A stretch of 64,000 nucleotides of DNA from Comamonadaceae bacterium (GTDB taxonomy: Bacteria > Pseudomonadota > Gammaproteobacteria > Burkholderiales > Burkholderiaceae_C). The stretch covers positions 1 through 64,000 of the forward strand of contig CANFWI010000004.1 in NCBI GenBank assembly GCA_947450675.1. Direction: 5' to 3'. Shown piece by piece: positions 45,436 through 54,556 of this stretch. The first letter of the stretch is position 1; each line of letters begins with the position of its first letter. Position numbers and translations under genes: made by a program. The notes below the pieces were generated by a model, which was not told where the DNA came from, did no database searches, and saw only the letters and a list, made by a program, of their open reading frames with translations.

Positions 45436-46089
45436 ATGAACGATTTAAAAACTCCTGAGCTCACGGTCAGCACGCGTGACCGCATCCTGCAAACAGCAGA
45501 GCAGCTGTTTGCTGAAAAAGGCATAGATGCCGTCAGCCTGCGTGAAATCACCGCGGCTGCGGGCGTCAATATTGCGGCAGTCCATTACCACTTCGGCTCT
45601 AAAAAAGTCGTTCTGGAAGAACTTTTTGCCATCCGCGGGAGACCCATAGCAGACCGCCGGCTGCAGTTGCTCAGCCAAATTCGACGAGATCCAAGAGGTA
45701 AACCCATTCTTGAAGATGTTTTGCGGGCTTTCTTAAAGCCGGCCCTTGAAGCGCCAGCAGATCCGGGCGGGGCATCATTTGTGTTGCTACGCGCCCGCTT
45801 GGCGTTTGAGCAAGCGGAGGTCCGGCGAGCGGTTATTGGCAAAGCTTTCGATGTCTCGAATCGAGAGTTTTTACGCACCCTGCGTGAAGCCTTGCCCGAG
45901 CTCAGTGCCGACGACCTGCATTGGCGCTTTCACTTTCTGCTGGGGGCGATGGTCTACACGATGGCGGCGCCGTGCCGGATTGAGTCGATCACGGACGGCG
46001 CGCTGGACACATCGGACAGCGCAGCGGCCTTGACCAAGCTCGTGTCATTTGCGGCAGCTGGATTCAGAGACACGGCCATCACGGCGTAA
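45436..46089 (+). CDS. TetR family transcriptional regulator
   Basis: The 217-residue product has the TetR DNA-binding domain at about 15-60: RILQTAEQLFAEKGIDAVSL, then REITAAAGVNIAAVHYHFGS with the helix-turn-helix. The C-terminal helical domain (70-217) should bind the inducer, with a DUF1956/CecR-like look. ATG 45436 has AGGG 7 bases upstream; an earlier in-frame start at 45397 lies inside the palindrome. It faces the cyclase-led catabolic run and most likely represses it and itself. Confidence 0.92.
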   Translation: MNDLKTPELTVSTRDRILQTAEQLFAEKGIDAVSLREITAAAGVNIAAVHYHFGSKKVVLEELFAIRGRPIADRRLQLLSQIRRDPRGKPILEDVLRAFLKPALEAPADPGGASFVLLRARLAFEQAEVRRAVIGKAFDVSNREFLRTLREALPELSADDLHWRFHFLLGAMVYTMAAPCRIESITDGALDTSDSAAALTKLVSFAAAGFRDTAITA

Positions 46090-46122
46090 AAATGTAAGCG
46101 CTGGCTCAACGCTGGGCTGTTG

Positions 46123-46878
46123 CTAGCGCCATGCATCCCAAAGCAACTTGGTGCCGGTCAGCCCCATGCCCCAATAGATCAAGCGATTGAACAGCAGTGG
46201 GCTGATGCGCTTGGCCATAGCAAAGCCCGCAAAAACCCCGATAGGCACCAAAGGCAGCAGCACCAGGGAGGTCGCCATATTTCGCCCATCCAACAGTCCC
46301 AAATAAGCAAATGGGATCCACTTGGAAAAATTGATGGCAAAGAAAAAATAAGCCATGGTGGCGGCAAATGTCAGCGGACTCAGGCGCAAGGGGATCACGT
46401 AAACGCTGAGCGGAGGCCCCCCTGAGTGGGCGACAAAACTCGTGAAACCCGAGACGGTGGTCAGAATGCTGCCGATCCAACGCGCTGGCGGCAGGCTGTC
46501 GGCGCGCGGAGGGAAAACCAAGCGTTGCGCCAGAAAAAGAAGCGTCAAACCGCCCACGACGCCGGCCACCAAACGGGTGTCGAGCGATTTGAACAACAGT
46601 GCGCCCAGCAGCGTTCCGAGCAGACCGAATGGAATCAAAAACCGGAGCAGCTTGACATCGATATTTTTTCGAAATGTGGCCAGCCCAAGCAAATCAACAA
46701 ACAGCAGTACAGGCATCATGATCGCAGCAGCTTGCGGCACTGACACGGTTAAGGCCATCAATGGCACCGCCAACGAGCCAATGCCTATGCCAAAACCGCT
46801 CTTGCTGATGCCCAACAACAGCACGGCCGGAATAGCGCACAGGTAAAAAAACGGATCGGTGATGAGGGGCAAGTTCAC
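46123..46878 (-). CDS. TauE/SafE (TSUP) family membrane transporter
   Basis: The 251-residue product has eight likely membrane helices and the family's internal repeat, each half opening with a G-x-G/S-rich segment (ISKSGFGIGIGSLAVPLMAL near 25-44, and VSGFTSFVAHSGGPPLSVYV near 143-162). TSUP proteins export or import sulfite, sulfoacetate or other small organic anions. The start is GTG at 46878 without a clear Shine-Dalgarno. It ends 33 bases from the convergent TetR gene and begins 58 bases after livF. Confidence 0.9.
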   Translation of the reverse strand: MNLPLITDPFFYLCAIPAVLLLGISKSGFGIGIGSLAVPLMALTVSVPQAAAIMMPVLLFVDLLGLATFRKNIDVKLLRFLIPFGLLGTLLGALLFKSLDTRLVAGVVGGLTLLFLAQRLVFPPRADSLPPARWIGSILTTVSGFTSFVAHSGGPPLSVYVIPLRLSPLTFAATMAYFFFAINFSKWIPFAYLGLLDGRNMATSLVLLPLVPIGVFAGFAMAKRISPLLFNRLIYWGMGLTGTKLLWDAWR

Positions 46879-46936
46879 GGCTGAAGAAGGCGCACAAAAG
46901 TAAAGTTCTCGATTATCAGCCCATCAGTTGCGCACT

Positions 46937-47653
46937 TCAGACGGGGACATCCAGACCCAAATAGGCCTTCTGAATTTCAGGCCGCGTCAGCAACTCACTG
47001 GCCAAACCTTCTGCCACGATGCGCCCTTCCTCCATCACATAAGCACGGTGCGCCAAGGCCATGGCCATGGCGACATTTTGCTCAACCAGCAACACCGACG
47101 TCCCTTGCGCATTGATCTTGCGGATAGCGCCAAACATGTCCAACACAATGGCCGGAGCCAAGCCAAGCGACGGCTCGTCCATCAACAGCAAACTGGGCCT
47201 GGCCATCAAGGCGCGGCCAATCGCCACCATCTGTTGCTGGCCCCCTGAGAGCGCTCCCGCCGGACTCTGAAGTTTGACCTTGAGCGCCGGAAACAGTGAC
47301 AACACATACTCCAGCGTCTCCTGCCGCTTGGCTTTGGCCGGTGCGATATAACTGCCCAACTCCAAATTGTCGTAGACCGTCATCTGTGTGAACAACCGCC
47401 GTCCTTCTGGAACGATGGCAATACCGGCCTCGCAAAAGCGGTGGCTCTCTAACTGGGTGATGTCGCGGCTGTTGAAGCTAAGCGTGCCACCGCGCACGCG
47501 GTGCATGCCGGCAATGGCGTTGATGAGCGTGGTCTTTCCCGCCCCGTTGGGGCCGACCACGCAAACCATCTCGCCCGTTTTCACTTCAAGGCTGACACCC
47601 CACAAAGCCGGCGCAGCGCCGTAATTGACCAAAATGTTATTGACTTCAAGCAT
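46937..47653 (-). CDS. ABC transporter ATP-binding protein, LivF type
   Basis: One of two ATPases of a branched-chain amino acid (HAAT) type importer. The 238-residue product has Walker A VGPNGAGKT at 33-41, the signature LSGGQQQM near 137, and Walker B LLLMDEPSLGLAP near 158. LNVxYG-type opening (NNILVNYGAAPALWG) and the short length mark the LivF side. Its ATG overlaps the end of the livMG fusion by 8 bases. The real ligand is set by the receptor at 50291 and may be an aromatic acid rather than an amino acid. Confidence 0.94.
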   Translation of the reverse strand: MLEVNNILVNYGAAPALWGVSLEVKTGEMVCVVGPNGAGKTTLINAIAGMHRVRGGTLSFNSRDITQLESHRFCEAGIAIVPEGRRLFTQMTVYDNLELGSYIAPAKAKRQETLEYVLSLFPALKVKLQSPAGALSGGQQQMVAIGRALMARPSLLLMDEPSLGLAPAIVLDMFGAIRKINAQGTSVLLVEQNVAMAMALAHRAYVMEEGRIVAEGLASELLTRPEIQKAYLGLDVPV

Positions 47654-49412
47654 GCGGTGTTCCCAGGTAAGCGCTCACGACCTCAGCATTGCGCATGACC
47701 TCGTGGGCCGACCCTATCGCGATCAGTTGGCCATGGTTAAGGACGGCCACACGGTCGGCCAGCGCCATCACCGCACGCATCACATGTTCAACAAAAACAA
47801 TGGTTGCACCACGGTCGCGGATTTTTCGAATCAATTCAATCGCCTCATTGATCTCGCCCGGCGTCAGGCCTGACAGCACCTCGTCGAGCAAGACCAGACG
47901 CGGCCGCGAAGCCAGTGCCCGCGTCAGCTCCAGAAACTTACGCTGATGCAAATTCAGGTCATCGGGCAAAGCATTCGCCTTGTCCTTGAGGCCGGTGAAT
48001 TCCAGCCAGGCCCAGGCTTCATGCGTGGCTTGTTGCTGACTCAGTGACGCGCCACCAAACATGGCCACCAGTGCGACGTTTTGCAACACACTCATGTGCG
48101 CAAACGGCCGCGGGATTTGGTAGGTGCGGGCAATGCCGGATTGCGCGATACGGTGTGCAGGCAGGCCTGCGAGTTGCTGGCCGGCAAAGAAAATGCTGCC
48201 GCCGCTGGTCGGGTAATGACCACTCACGACATTGATGAAGGTCGACTTGCCCGAGCCATTGGGGCCGAGCAGCCCGAGAATTTCCCCTTCGTGAACTTGC
48301 AAGCTGACCTTGTCGAGCGCCTGCACACCTTTAAACGCTTTGGACAAATTGCGCACGTCTAACAATATCTTGGGTGAGGCCGTTGGTTTAATGGCATTGG
48401 GCTGCGCTTGTGCCGACGAATCCTTTGGTCGATCAGGCAATACATCCGCTGGCGAGGTGACCTCGGCAGGTCCTTGCTTTGCCGCACGGCGCTTGACAAA
48501 GAAACCCAAAATACCATTCGGCATGAAAAGGATCACGACGATCAAGATCACGCCCACCGCCGCTTTGCCTGCCAACGGATGGTTGCCTGCGGTGAAGAAA
48601 TACAGCAGGCAAGTGATGACCGTAGCACCCACCGCCGGACCGGCCCAGTGGCGCGTACCACCCAGCACACTCATCAGCACCACGGTCAGCGGCACGACAA
48701 TGGTGAAGGTCTCACCGGCAGTCACGTACGAGACAAACAGCGCGTGAATGCCACCGGCCAAGCCAGCCAACGCAGACGACAAACCAAAAGCCAATAGCTT
48801 GTAGCGAAAGGTCGGCACGCCCATGACTTCGGCCGCATCTTCGTCGTCATGAATCGCAAACAAACCGACGCCCAGCTTGGAAGACTGAACCTTGTAGGCG
48901 ATCAACAGCGTCAACACCGCGGCCGCCAAGGCCATCAGGTAAATCGATGCCGAGGCTGTCGGGCCAATCGCCGGCACCGGCGTCGCATTCAGAGAAATGC
49001 CGGGGCCACCGTCGATGCGGGTGTTCAGCACAATCGTGCCGACAACAAACGTGATGGCCAGCGTCAACAGAGCGAACAACTCACCCCGCACGGCTTTCAC
49101 CCTGAAGACCACTGCGCCAAGTGCCAAACCGAGCAACGCAGCCAACAGGGCTGCGGCTGGCAGCGTCCATAGAAAAGGCCAGTTCAGATGGGCCGCCAGA
49201 CCGGCGGAGGTGTACATGCCGACGCCAAAAAAGGCGCCGTGACCAAAGGAAAAATAACCCGAGTAGCCGGACAAGATGTTCCATGACAAGGCCAGGATCA
49301 TCCAATTGCAGATGAGGTACAAAAAGGATTCATAGAAGGCCGGCAGCCCAAGCCAAGGCACGCTCGCAAGCGTTGCTCCGGCAGCCAAAATGCCGATCAC
49401 TGTTTTATTCAT
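47646..49412 (-). CDS. LivM-LivG fusion: ABC permease and ATPase in one chain
   Basis: The 588-residue product joins two subunits. Residues 1-305 are a LivM-type permease with about ten helices and the motif LSWNILSGYSGYFSFGHGAF near 42-61. Residues 306-348 are a polar linker (RRAAKQ ... QAQPNAIKPTASP). Residues 349-588 are the LivG-type ATPase with Walker A GPNGSGKS at 383-390, IARTYQIPRPF, LNLHQRKFLELTRALA in place of a standard signature, and LVLLDEVLSGLTP. No frameshift is needed: the frame is open throughout. It lies 3 bases after livH. Confidence 0.94.
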   Translation of the reverse strand: MNKTVIGILAAGATLASVPWLGLPAFYESFLYLICNWMILALSWNILSGYSGYFSFGHGAFFGVGMYTSAGLAAHLNWPFLWTLPAAALLAALLGLALGAVVFRVKAVRGELFALLTLAITFVVGTIVLNTRIDGGPGISLNATPVPAIGPTASASIYLMALAAAVLTLLIAYKVQSSKLGVGLFAIHDDEDAAEVMGVPTFRYKLLAFGLSSALAGLAGGIHALFVSYVTAGETFTIVVPLTVVLMSVLGGTRHWAGPAVGATVITCLLYFFTAGNHPLAGKAAVGVILIVVILFMPNGILGFFVKRRAAKQGPAEVTSPADVLPDRPKDSSAQAQPNAIKPTASPKILLDVRNLSKAFKGVQALDKVSLQVHEGEILGLLGPNGSGKSTFINVVSGHYPTSGGSIFFAGQQLAGLPAHRIAQSGIARTYQIPRPFAHMSVLQNVALVAMFGGASLSQQQATHEAWAWLEFTGLKDKANALPDDLNLHQRKFLELTRALASRPRLVLLDEVLSGLTPGEINEAIELIRKIRDRGATIVFVEHVMRAVMALADRVAVLNHGQLIAIGSAHEVMRNAEVVSAYLGTPHA

Positions 49413-49415
49413 TTT

Positions 49416-50273
49416 TTAGATCTTTCCCGGGCGCAGCAACAGCATCAAGATCAGCAACGAAAAAGACACGATAGGCGCCCAAGAAGGCGAGGCCACAGCC
49501 ATGGTGATAGCTTCACTGACACCGATGATGATGCCGGCAATCAACGGTCCAACAGCACTCCCCAGTCCGCCCAACATGACCGCAGCGAAGATCACACCAA
49601 TCCAGGCAAAAATTTGCGAGGGTGTCAGCGTGAAGGTCAGCGCCAAGCAAATACCAGCGACTGCCGCCAAGGCAGCACAGACACCCGCCAGCATCAGCGA
49701 CATGCCTTTTTGGTTGATGCCAAAAGCAGCGGCAATCTGCCCGTCTTCAGCCATCGCGCGCAGCGCCTTGCCGAGGTCGGTGTAGCGCATACCCGCCCAA
49801 ATCAGCAAAGCGATCGAGACAGACAACACCAACGTGACCAGCTCAGGCACCGGAATGTAAAGCGAGCCGACGGTGAATTTCATGTCGTTGTAAGTTGTCT
49901 CCAGCCGTCGGTAATCTGCCGTCCAGACGGCCTGAATACCACTTTCAATCACCACCGTGATGCCGAAGGTGACCAGCAGCGAATTGAAGGGTGAAATTTG
50001 AAATCGAGCCAGCACCCACTGCAGGCCAACGCCGATTAAAAAGAACACTGGCGGCAAGATCAGCAGACCCAACAGCGGGTCCACATGCCACACCGTAGCC
50101 ATGTGGTAGCTCAAGTAAGCGGCCAGAAAAACCAGCCCGAAATGGGACAGATTGATCTGCCGCAGCAGACCCCAGGTCAGGCCCAAGCCAAGCCCGATCA
50201 GCCCGTAGAGACCGCCGATGAAAATCCCCGAGAGGATCGATTGCACCAATAAATTAAAACTCGGGAAACTCAT
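49416..50273 (-). CDS. ABC transporter permease, LivH type
   Basis: The 285-residue product has about eight membrane helices and the LivH pattern: SILSGIFIGGLYGLIGLGLGL near 12, LRQINLSHFGLVFLAAYLS near 36-54, and RAMAEDGQIAAAFGINQ near 170-186 (the EAA-like cytoplasmic loop), then IFAAVMLGGLGSAVGPLIAG near 225. It pairs with the LivM half of the neighbouring fusion. Its start is 17 bases after the receptor gene stop. Confidence 0.94.
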   Translation of the reverse strand: MSFPSFNLLVQSILSGIFIGGLYGLIGLGLGLTWGLLRQINLSHFGLVFLAAYLSYHMATVWHVDPLLGLLILPPVFFLIGVGLQWVLARFQISPFNSLLVTFGITVVIESGIQAVWTADYRRLETTYNDMKFTVGSLYIPVPELVTLVLSVSIALLIWAGMRYTDLGKALRAMAEDGQIAAAFGINQKGMSLMLAGVCAALAAVAGICLALTFTLTPSQIFAWIGVIFAAVMLGGLGSAVGPLIAGIIIGVSEAITMAVASPSWAPIVSFSLLILMLLLRPGKI

Positions 50274-50290
50274 CTGCAGCCCTTACCGGA

Positions 50291-51493
50291 TTACTTGACT
50301 TGAAGCTTGACGCCAGGGGGCGCAAACTGCGCTGGGTAAACCACGACCCACTTACCGTTTTGCACCTGTTTGATCTTCATCAGGTCATCGCCATAGTTGC
50401 CAGGACCGTCAAAGCGCAAACGCCCATGGATGGATTCAACGCGGTTCTTACGAAGCCACGCAGCGATGGCCTTGTCGTCAAGGCTGTTGGCACCGCGCAC
50501 GCCCGCTTCCAAAATCTGCCATGCTGAATACGACGCTGCGGCCTGTACCTCAACACTGGTGTCCGGCAAGTTCAGTTTGGCGGCACGTTCATTGAAAACT
50601 TTGACGAACTGAGCGGCCGTCGGGTTGTTGGTGAACGGCGCATGCTCTTCAAAAATCGTCACCGCCAACGCGTTATTGCCGTCAGCCGCTTTACTCATCG
50701 GGCCTGGTGCCGGGTAGAGGTGAAAGTGCAACGGTGGCGTGTAGTCAATCTTCTTCATCGCATCGAGCAGCATGTTGCCTTCGAGGCCGATGTCACCAAT
50801 CCAGACCAGATCGGGTTTGGCATCTTTCACACGCGCAGCGATAGGGCCAAAATCCCGGTTGCCAAAGTCCCATTCCAAAAACAGCACTTCCGTCAAACCA
50901 CGTTTTTTAGCCACTTCACGACCGCCCAGCGACATGAAGTGAATTGACGGGAACTTGCTGGTGACGATGGCAATTGTCTTTGGGGGTTTTGGAGATGCCG
51001 CGAGTGCATCAAAAAGTGTGTTGGGCACTGTGGTGCCGGGATCAGCTCCAATCGACCAGGCCGGAAACTGCATGTCGTACTTGGCCAAAGAGGGAATGCC
51101 GAAGGTGTGGTGGACCAGCACTTTGTTGTAGCGTTGTGCGACACCCATGGCCGACAAAATCGCACCCGTGGCGTAGGGCCCCATCAATAGATCGACCTTG
51201 TCGGACGTCACCAGCTGCTCGTAAAGCGTGCGCGCCAGTTCAGGTTTGGACTGATCGTCCTTCACCGTCCACTCGACCTTGCGGCCCAGCAAACCACCGC
51301 GGGCGTTGAGCTGTTCAACATAAATTTCGCCGACCAGCTTGTGCGTCAAGGCGGTTGATGACAAGGGGCCCGTCAGCGCCAGCGTGCTGCCGATGCGTAT
51401 CGGGCCAGGCGCCTGCGCCTGCGCCACGCCAGCCCATGCCAGCGCTGCACTCACCGCAGTCACTGCGGACAATTTTCTTCTTGTCATCTTCAT
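50291..51493 (-). CDS. Periplasmic receptor of the Liv-type ABC importer
   Basis: The 400-residue product has a signal peptide (MKMTRRKLSAVTAV to about residue 27, AQAQ) and the type I periplasmic-binding fold: PIRIGSTLALTGPLSSTAL near 31, VEWTVKDDQSKPELARTLYEQL near 84, then DLLMGPYATGAILSAM near 111. This is the Peripla_BP_6 group that binds amino acids, amides, ureas or aromatic acids. It heads the transporter run receptor-livH-livMG-livF on the reverse strand. The ligand is unknown; the surrounding aromatic and acid genes argue against a simple amino acid role. Confidence 0.92.
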   Translation of the reverse strand: MKMTRRKLSAVTAVSAALAWAGVAQAQAPGPIRIGSTLALTGPLSSTALTHKLVGEIYVEQLNARGGLLGRKVEWTVKDDQSKPELARTLYEQLVTSDKVDLLMGPYATGAILSAMGVAQRYNKVLVHHTFGIPSLAKYDMQFPAWSIGADPGTTVPNTLFDALAASPKPPKTIAIVTSKFPSIHFMSLGGREVAKKRGLTEVLFLEWDFGNRDFGPIAARVKDAKPDLVWIGDIGLEGNMLLDAMKKIDYTPPLHFHLYPAPGPMSKAADGNNALAVTIFEEHAPFTNNPTAAQFVKVFNERAAKLNLPDTSVEVQAAASYSAWQILEAGVRGANSLDDKAIAAWLRKNRVESIHGRLRFDGPGNYGDDLMKIKQVQNGKWVVVYPAQFAPPGVKLQVK

Positions 51494-51556
51494 GGTTTGT
51501 CTCCTGTTTATTTATAAGTAGAACCGCAAAAAAATCAATCAGCGAGGCAGATGATG

Positions 51557-52546
51557 TCAGTCCACCTGCGCGCCAGAACGCTTGACCAAGTCAGCCCATT
51601 TGGTGATTTCAGATCGACCAAAACTGACCAGTTCGTCGGGTTTCATGTTGCGCAATTCAAGGCCTTGAGCGCCGAGTTTGGCGGCGACCTCCGGGCTTGC
51701 CATGGCCTGCGCCGCGGCCTCTCTGAGGCGCGCCAACACCGGCGCTGGCGTGGCCGCAGGGGCATACATCATGAACCAAGCCACCAGGTCAAAGTCAGCC
51801 ACGCCTTGCTCCATCAAGGTCGGCACATCGGGCGCTGCAGCACTGCGTTTGGCACTGGACGCGCCCAGTGCACGCAGCTTGCCCGACTTGATGTGCGGCA
51901 ACACAGCTGCCGGGTGATAAAACATGAACTGCACCTGCCCGCCCATCACATCGGTCAAGGCCAAACCGCCTTCTTTGTAGGGCACATGAACCATGTCACC
52001 ACCGACGCGTGCTTTCAGCAGTTCACCGGCCAGATGTCCCGACGTGCCGTTGCCCGCCGATGCATAACTCACCTTGCTGCCGGGACGGTTCGCCAGCGTT
52101 GCCAAATCTTTCACCGTCTTCAAAGGCGAATTGGCGGCGACCACCAGCAAGGTCGGCGTGTAACCGGCAAACGCCACAGGCGCAAAGTCTTTCAGCGGGT
52201 CGTAGGGCAGCTTCTTGAACAAGGTGGCGTTGATCGCGTGCGTGCCGACCGTGCCCATCACGATGGTGTAGCCATCCGCCGCTGATTTGGCCACCAGATC
52301 CGAGCCAATGACGCCGCCAGCACCCGCGCGGTTTTCAACCACCACGGGCTGCCCCAGCGCCTTGCTCAAACCCTCTGCGATCACCCTGGAAATAATGTCG
52401 GTCGTCGAGCCGGGACCAAACGGAACCACCAGCTTGATGGGGCGCAGCGGGTAGTCTTGCGCCAGGGCTGGCAAAGCGCTCAATCCTAGGGCGATCGAGG
52501 TTAAAAGAGTGGCGACCCGTACGCTGCCGTTTGAGCGTGAATTCAT
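51557..52546 (-). CDS. Bug/TctC-type periplasmic solute receptor
   Basis: The 329-residue product has a signal peptide (VATLLTSIALGLSALPALAQ) and the Bug pattern IKLVVPFGPGSTTDIISR, ENRAGAGGVIGSD, ADGYTIVMGTVG, YDPLKDFAPVAFA and HVPYKEGGLALTDVMGG. It overlaps the CoA-transferase gene by 4 bases (ATGA), so it is co-translated with CoA transferase and the citrate-lyase-like gene. This suggests that the imported acid is the one activated by the CoA transferase. Confidence 0.93.
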   Translation of the reverse strand: MNSRSNGSVRVATLLTSIALGLSALPALAQDYPLRPIKLVVPFGPGSTTDIISRVIAEGLSKALGQPVVVENRAGAGGVIGSDLVAKSAADGYTIVMGTVGTHAINATLFKKLPYDPLKDFAPVAFAGYTPTLLVVAANSPLKTVKDLATLANRPGSKVSYASAGNGTSGHLAGELLKARVGGDMVHVPYKEGGLALTDVMGGQVQFMFYHPAAVLPHIKSGKLRALGASSAKRSAAAPDVPTLMEQGVADFDLVAWFMMYAPAATPAPVLARLREAAAQAMASPEVAAKLGAQGLELRNMKPDELVSFGRSEITKWADLVKRSGAQVD

Positions 52547-53721
52547 GCTTTGCTTTCATTCGCTGCAGGCGTTTGTTGGTAAGCCGCGCGAGCAGCCCAG
52601 CCGCGCGCGAACTCAGCATTGTGTTGACCCAGTAGCGGTGGTGCGGTGACGTCGAGCGAACGCTCGCCATCAAAGGAAACCGGCGAGCGCACGGTCTTGA
52701 ACGTGCCCGCAACAGGGTGCGGTGCCTCAACAAACAATTGCAGGTGCTCCGCCTGCGGGTCTTGCGGCACTTCGGCGGTGGTGTAGACCGGCGCATGTGG
52801 CACGTCTTCTGCTGCCAAGCGAGCGCACCAGTCAGCCCGCGTTCGCAGCTTGAAGATAGCGGCCAACACATGCATCAGCGCTTCTTGGTTGTCGATGCGC
52901 GCTTGCCGCGTGGCAAAGCGCGGGTCTTCAAAAATGTCATGCCGCTCCATCACCGTTGCCAGACCTTGCCAGAACTTAGGCGGCGAGGACATGTGCAGCG
53001 CCAGCCACAGACTGTCGCTGCACTGCATCACATACGACTGCGAGACGCTGGGCCGACTGAACGGACCCATGACTTCATCGGCAGAAAACAAATGCGTGAA
53101 GGCGTCCAAATTGAAGTGGGTCATGGCCTCCATCATGGAGACCTCAACCTGGCGACCGATGCCCGTGGCATGCCTTTCGTGCAAAGCGCCAAGGATGCCG
53201 TATGCAGCATAGAAACCGGTCAATGCATCAGCCAGAGCCGGCCCCACCACACGTGGATTGTCCGGGTTGATCAGCAGCCCCAAAAATCCGCTGATCGCTT
53301 GGGACACTGTGTCATAACTCGGCCGACCCGCATAGGGACCGGTGGGCCCAAAGCCGCTGATGGCGCAGTAAATCAAACGCGGATTGATCTTTTGTAGACG
53401 CTCTTGTCCGGCACCAATTTGCTCGGCAACGCCCGGTCGAAAGTTCTGAATGTAGACATCGGCTTCACGAATCAGATCATCAAAGCGCGCCAGATCAGCC
53501 GCGTCTTTGGTGTTCAGCGTGATGCTGCGTTTGTTGCGGTTGTAGGTCTGAAAATGCGGGCTGTACAGCTCGCCTTTGAAGGCCCGAAAGGGGTCACCGG
53601 TGACGGGCAGTTCAACCTTGACGACATCAGCGCCCAAGTCAGCCAGCAGCATGGAGGCCGCGGGCCCGGTGATGAAGGTGCCGTGCTCGACCACCTTGAC
53701 GTTTGCAAGAACTTTGGCCAT
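52543..53721 (-). CDS. CaiB/BaiF (class III) CoA transferase
   Basis: It moves CoA between carboxylic acids. The 392-residue product has the family opening VKVVEHGTFITGPAASMLLADLGADVVKVE near 8-37, NRNKRSITLN near 61-70, and the catalytic Asp165 in ALADALTGF. GPTGPYAGRPSYD near 125 is typical. ATG 53721 (MAKVLANVK) is used; the frame is open 26 codons upstream into the citrate-lyase-like gene. It lies 7 bases after the citrate-lyase-like gene and overlaps the Bug gene, so the three form one unit. Confidence 0.94.
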   Translation of the reverse strand: MAKVLANVKVVEHGTFITGPAASMLLADLGADVVKVELPVTGDPFRAFKGELYSPHFQTYNRNKRSITLNTKDAADLARFDDLIREADVYIQNFRPGVAEQIGAGQERLQKINPRLIYCAISGFGPTGPYAGRPSYDTVSQAISGFLGLLINPDNPRVVGPALADALTGFYAAYGILGALHERHATGIGRQVEVSMMEAMTHFNLDAFTHLFSADEVMGPFSRPSVSQSYVMQCSDSLWLALHMSSPPKFWQGLATVMERHDIFEDPRFATRQARIDNQEALMHVLAAIFKLRTRADWCARLAAEDVPHAPVYTTAEVPQDPQAEHLQLFVEAPHPVAGTFKTVRSPVSFDGERSLDVTAPPLLGQHNAEFARGWAARAAYQQTPAANESKA

Positions 53722-53728
53722 GCAGAAC

Positions 53729-54526
53729 TCAGACCGCTTTCGGCATGTCGCCGGTGTACTGCAGGCCTTGGGTGGCTTGGTACGACAGCGCAAAACCAAT
53801 CGGGTCTTCCAGCTCTTCGTTCAGGTGCGCAATCAGACTGGCTGTGCGCGCCAGCATCGGCACGCCTTTGAGCGCATTGACCGGAAAACCCACGCCCAGC
53901 AACACCGCCGGAATCGCACCGGACACATTGAGCTTGAGTTCTTTGCCGACGACCTCAGGAATGACGGCCTCCACTATTTTTGCGATCTCAACATAACGCT
54001 GGCCCGCGCCAGCCTCGGCCGAAACTTCGAACAAGCGTCCGACGCGCGGATCGCGTTGCTTGTGCTCGGGATGACCGTAACCTGCGATGGGCAACTTACG
54101 CGCACGCAAATCAGCCACCACCACACGCGCCGCCGCATGCAGGTCACCAGCGTGTTTGTCGGCTTCTTTTTCGACCGCCAAATACAAGCGCCCGGCTGTT
54201 TCTGAGGCGCCCAATATGACCGAGCCTGAGCCCAGCAGGCCCGCGGCCACTGCGCCTTGCATCGCGTCCGGCGCAGCAGCCAACGTCATGCGGGCCGCTT
54301 GCACGCTGGGCACCAAACCGTGCTCGGCAATCGCCACCAAGGTGGCATTCAGCACCGCACTGGTCGCTGCATCAGCCCGACGACCTGTGACCAACAAAAA
54401 GAAGTAATCGCCGAAATTAATGTGGCCGATCAGGTCACGGGACAAGTCCGCGCCGCGAACCACGATCGTGTCAGCGTTCGAGGTGCAAATGGCTGAACGG
54501 GGTTGGGTGGCCTTGCCAATTTTCAA
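53729..54526 (-). CDS. Citryl-CoA-lyase-like (citrate synthase fold) protein
   Basis: The 265-residue product matches the large-domain part of citrate synthase: LNATLVAIAEHGLVPSVQAARM near 62-83 with the catalytic-type His, then GYGHPEHKQRDPRVGRLFE near 149-167 with a second His and Asp/Arg. Citryl-CoA lyase is the known short stand-alone member of this fold and cleaves citryl-CoA to acetyl-CoA and oxaloacetate. The start is TTG at 54526 with AGGAG 8 bases upstream; no ATG is in frame before the dioxygenase stop. Beside a CoA transferase, cleavage of a citryl- or malyl-type CoA ester is the inferred role. Confidence 0.85.
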   Translation of the reverse strand: MKIGKATQPRSAICTSNADTIVVRGADLSRDLIGHINFGDYFFLLVTGRRADAATSAVLNATLVAIAEHGLVPSVQAARMTLAAAPDAMQGAVAAGLLGSGSVILGASETAGRLYLAVEKEADKHAGDLHAAARVVVADLRARKLPIAGYGHPEHKQRDPRVGRLFEVSAEAGAGQRYVEIAKIVEAVIPEVVGKELKLNVSGAIPAVLLGVGFPVNALKGVPMLARTASLIAHLNEELEDPIGFALSYQATQGLQYTGDMPKAV

Positions 54527-54556
54527 AATGAAGCTCCTGGATGAGATGAAAAATAC

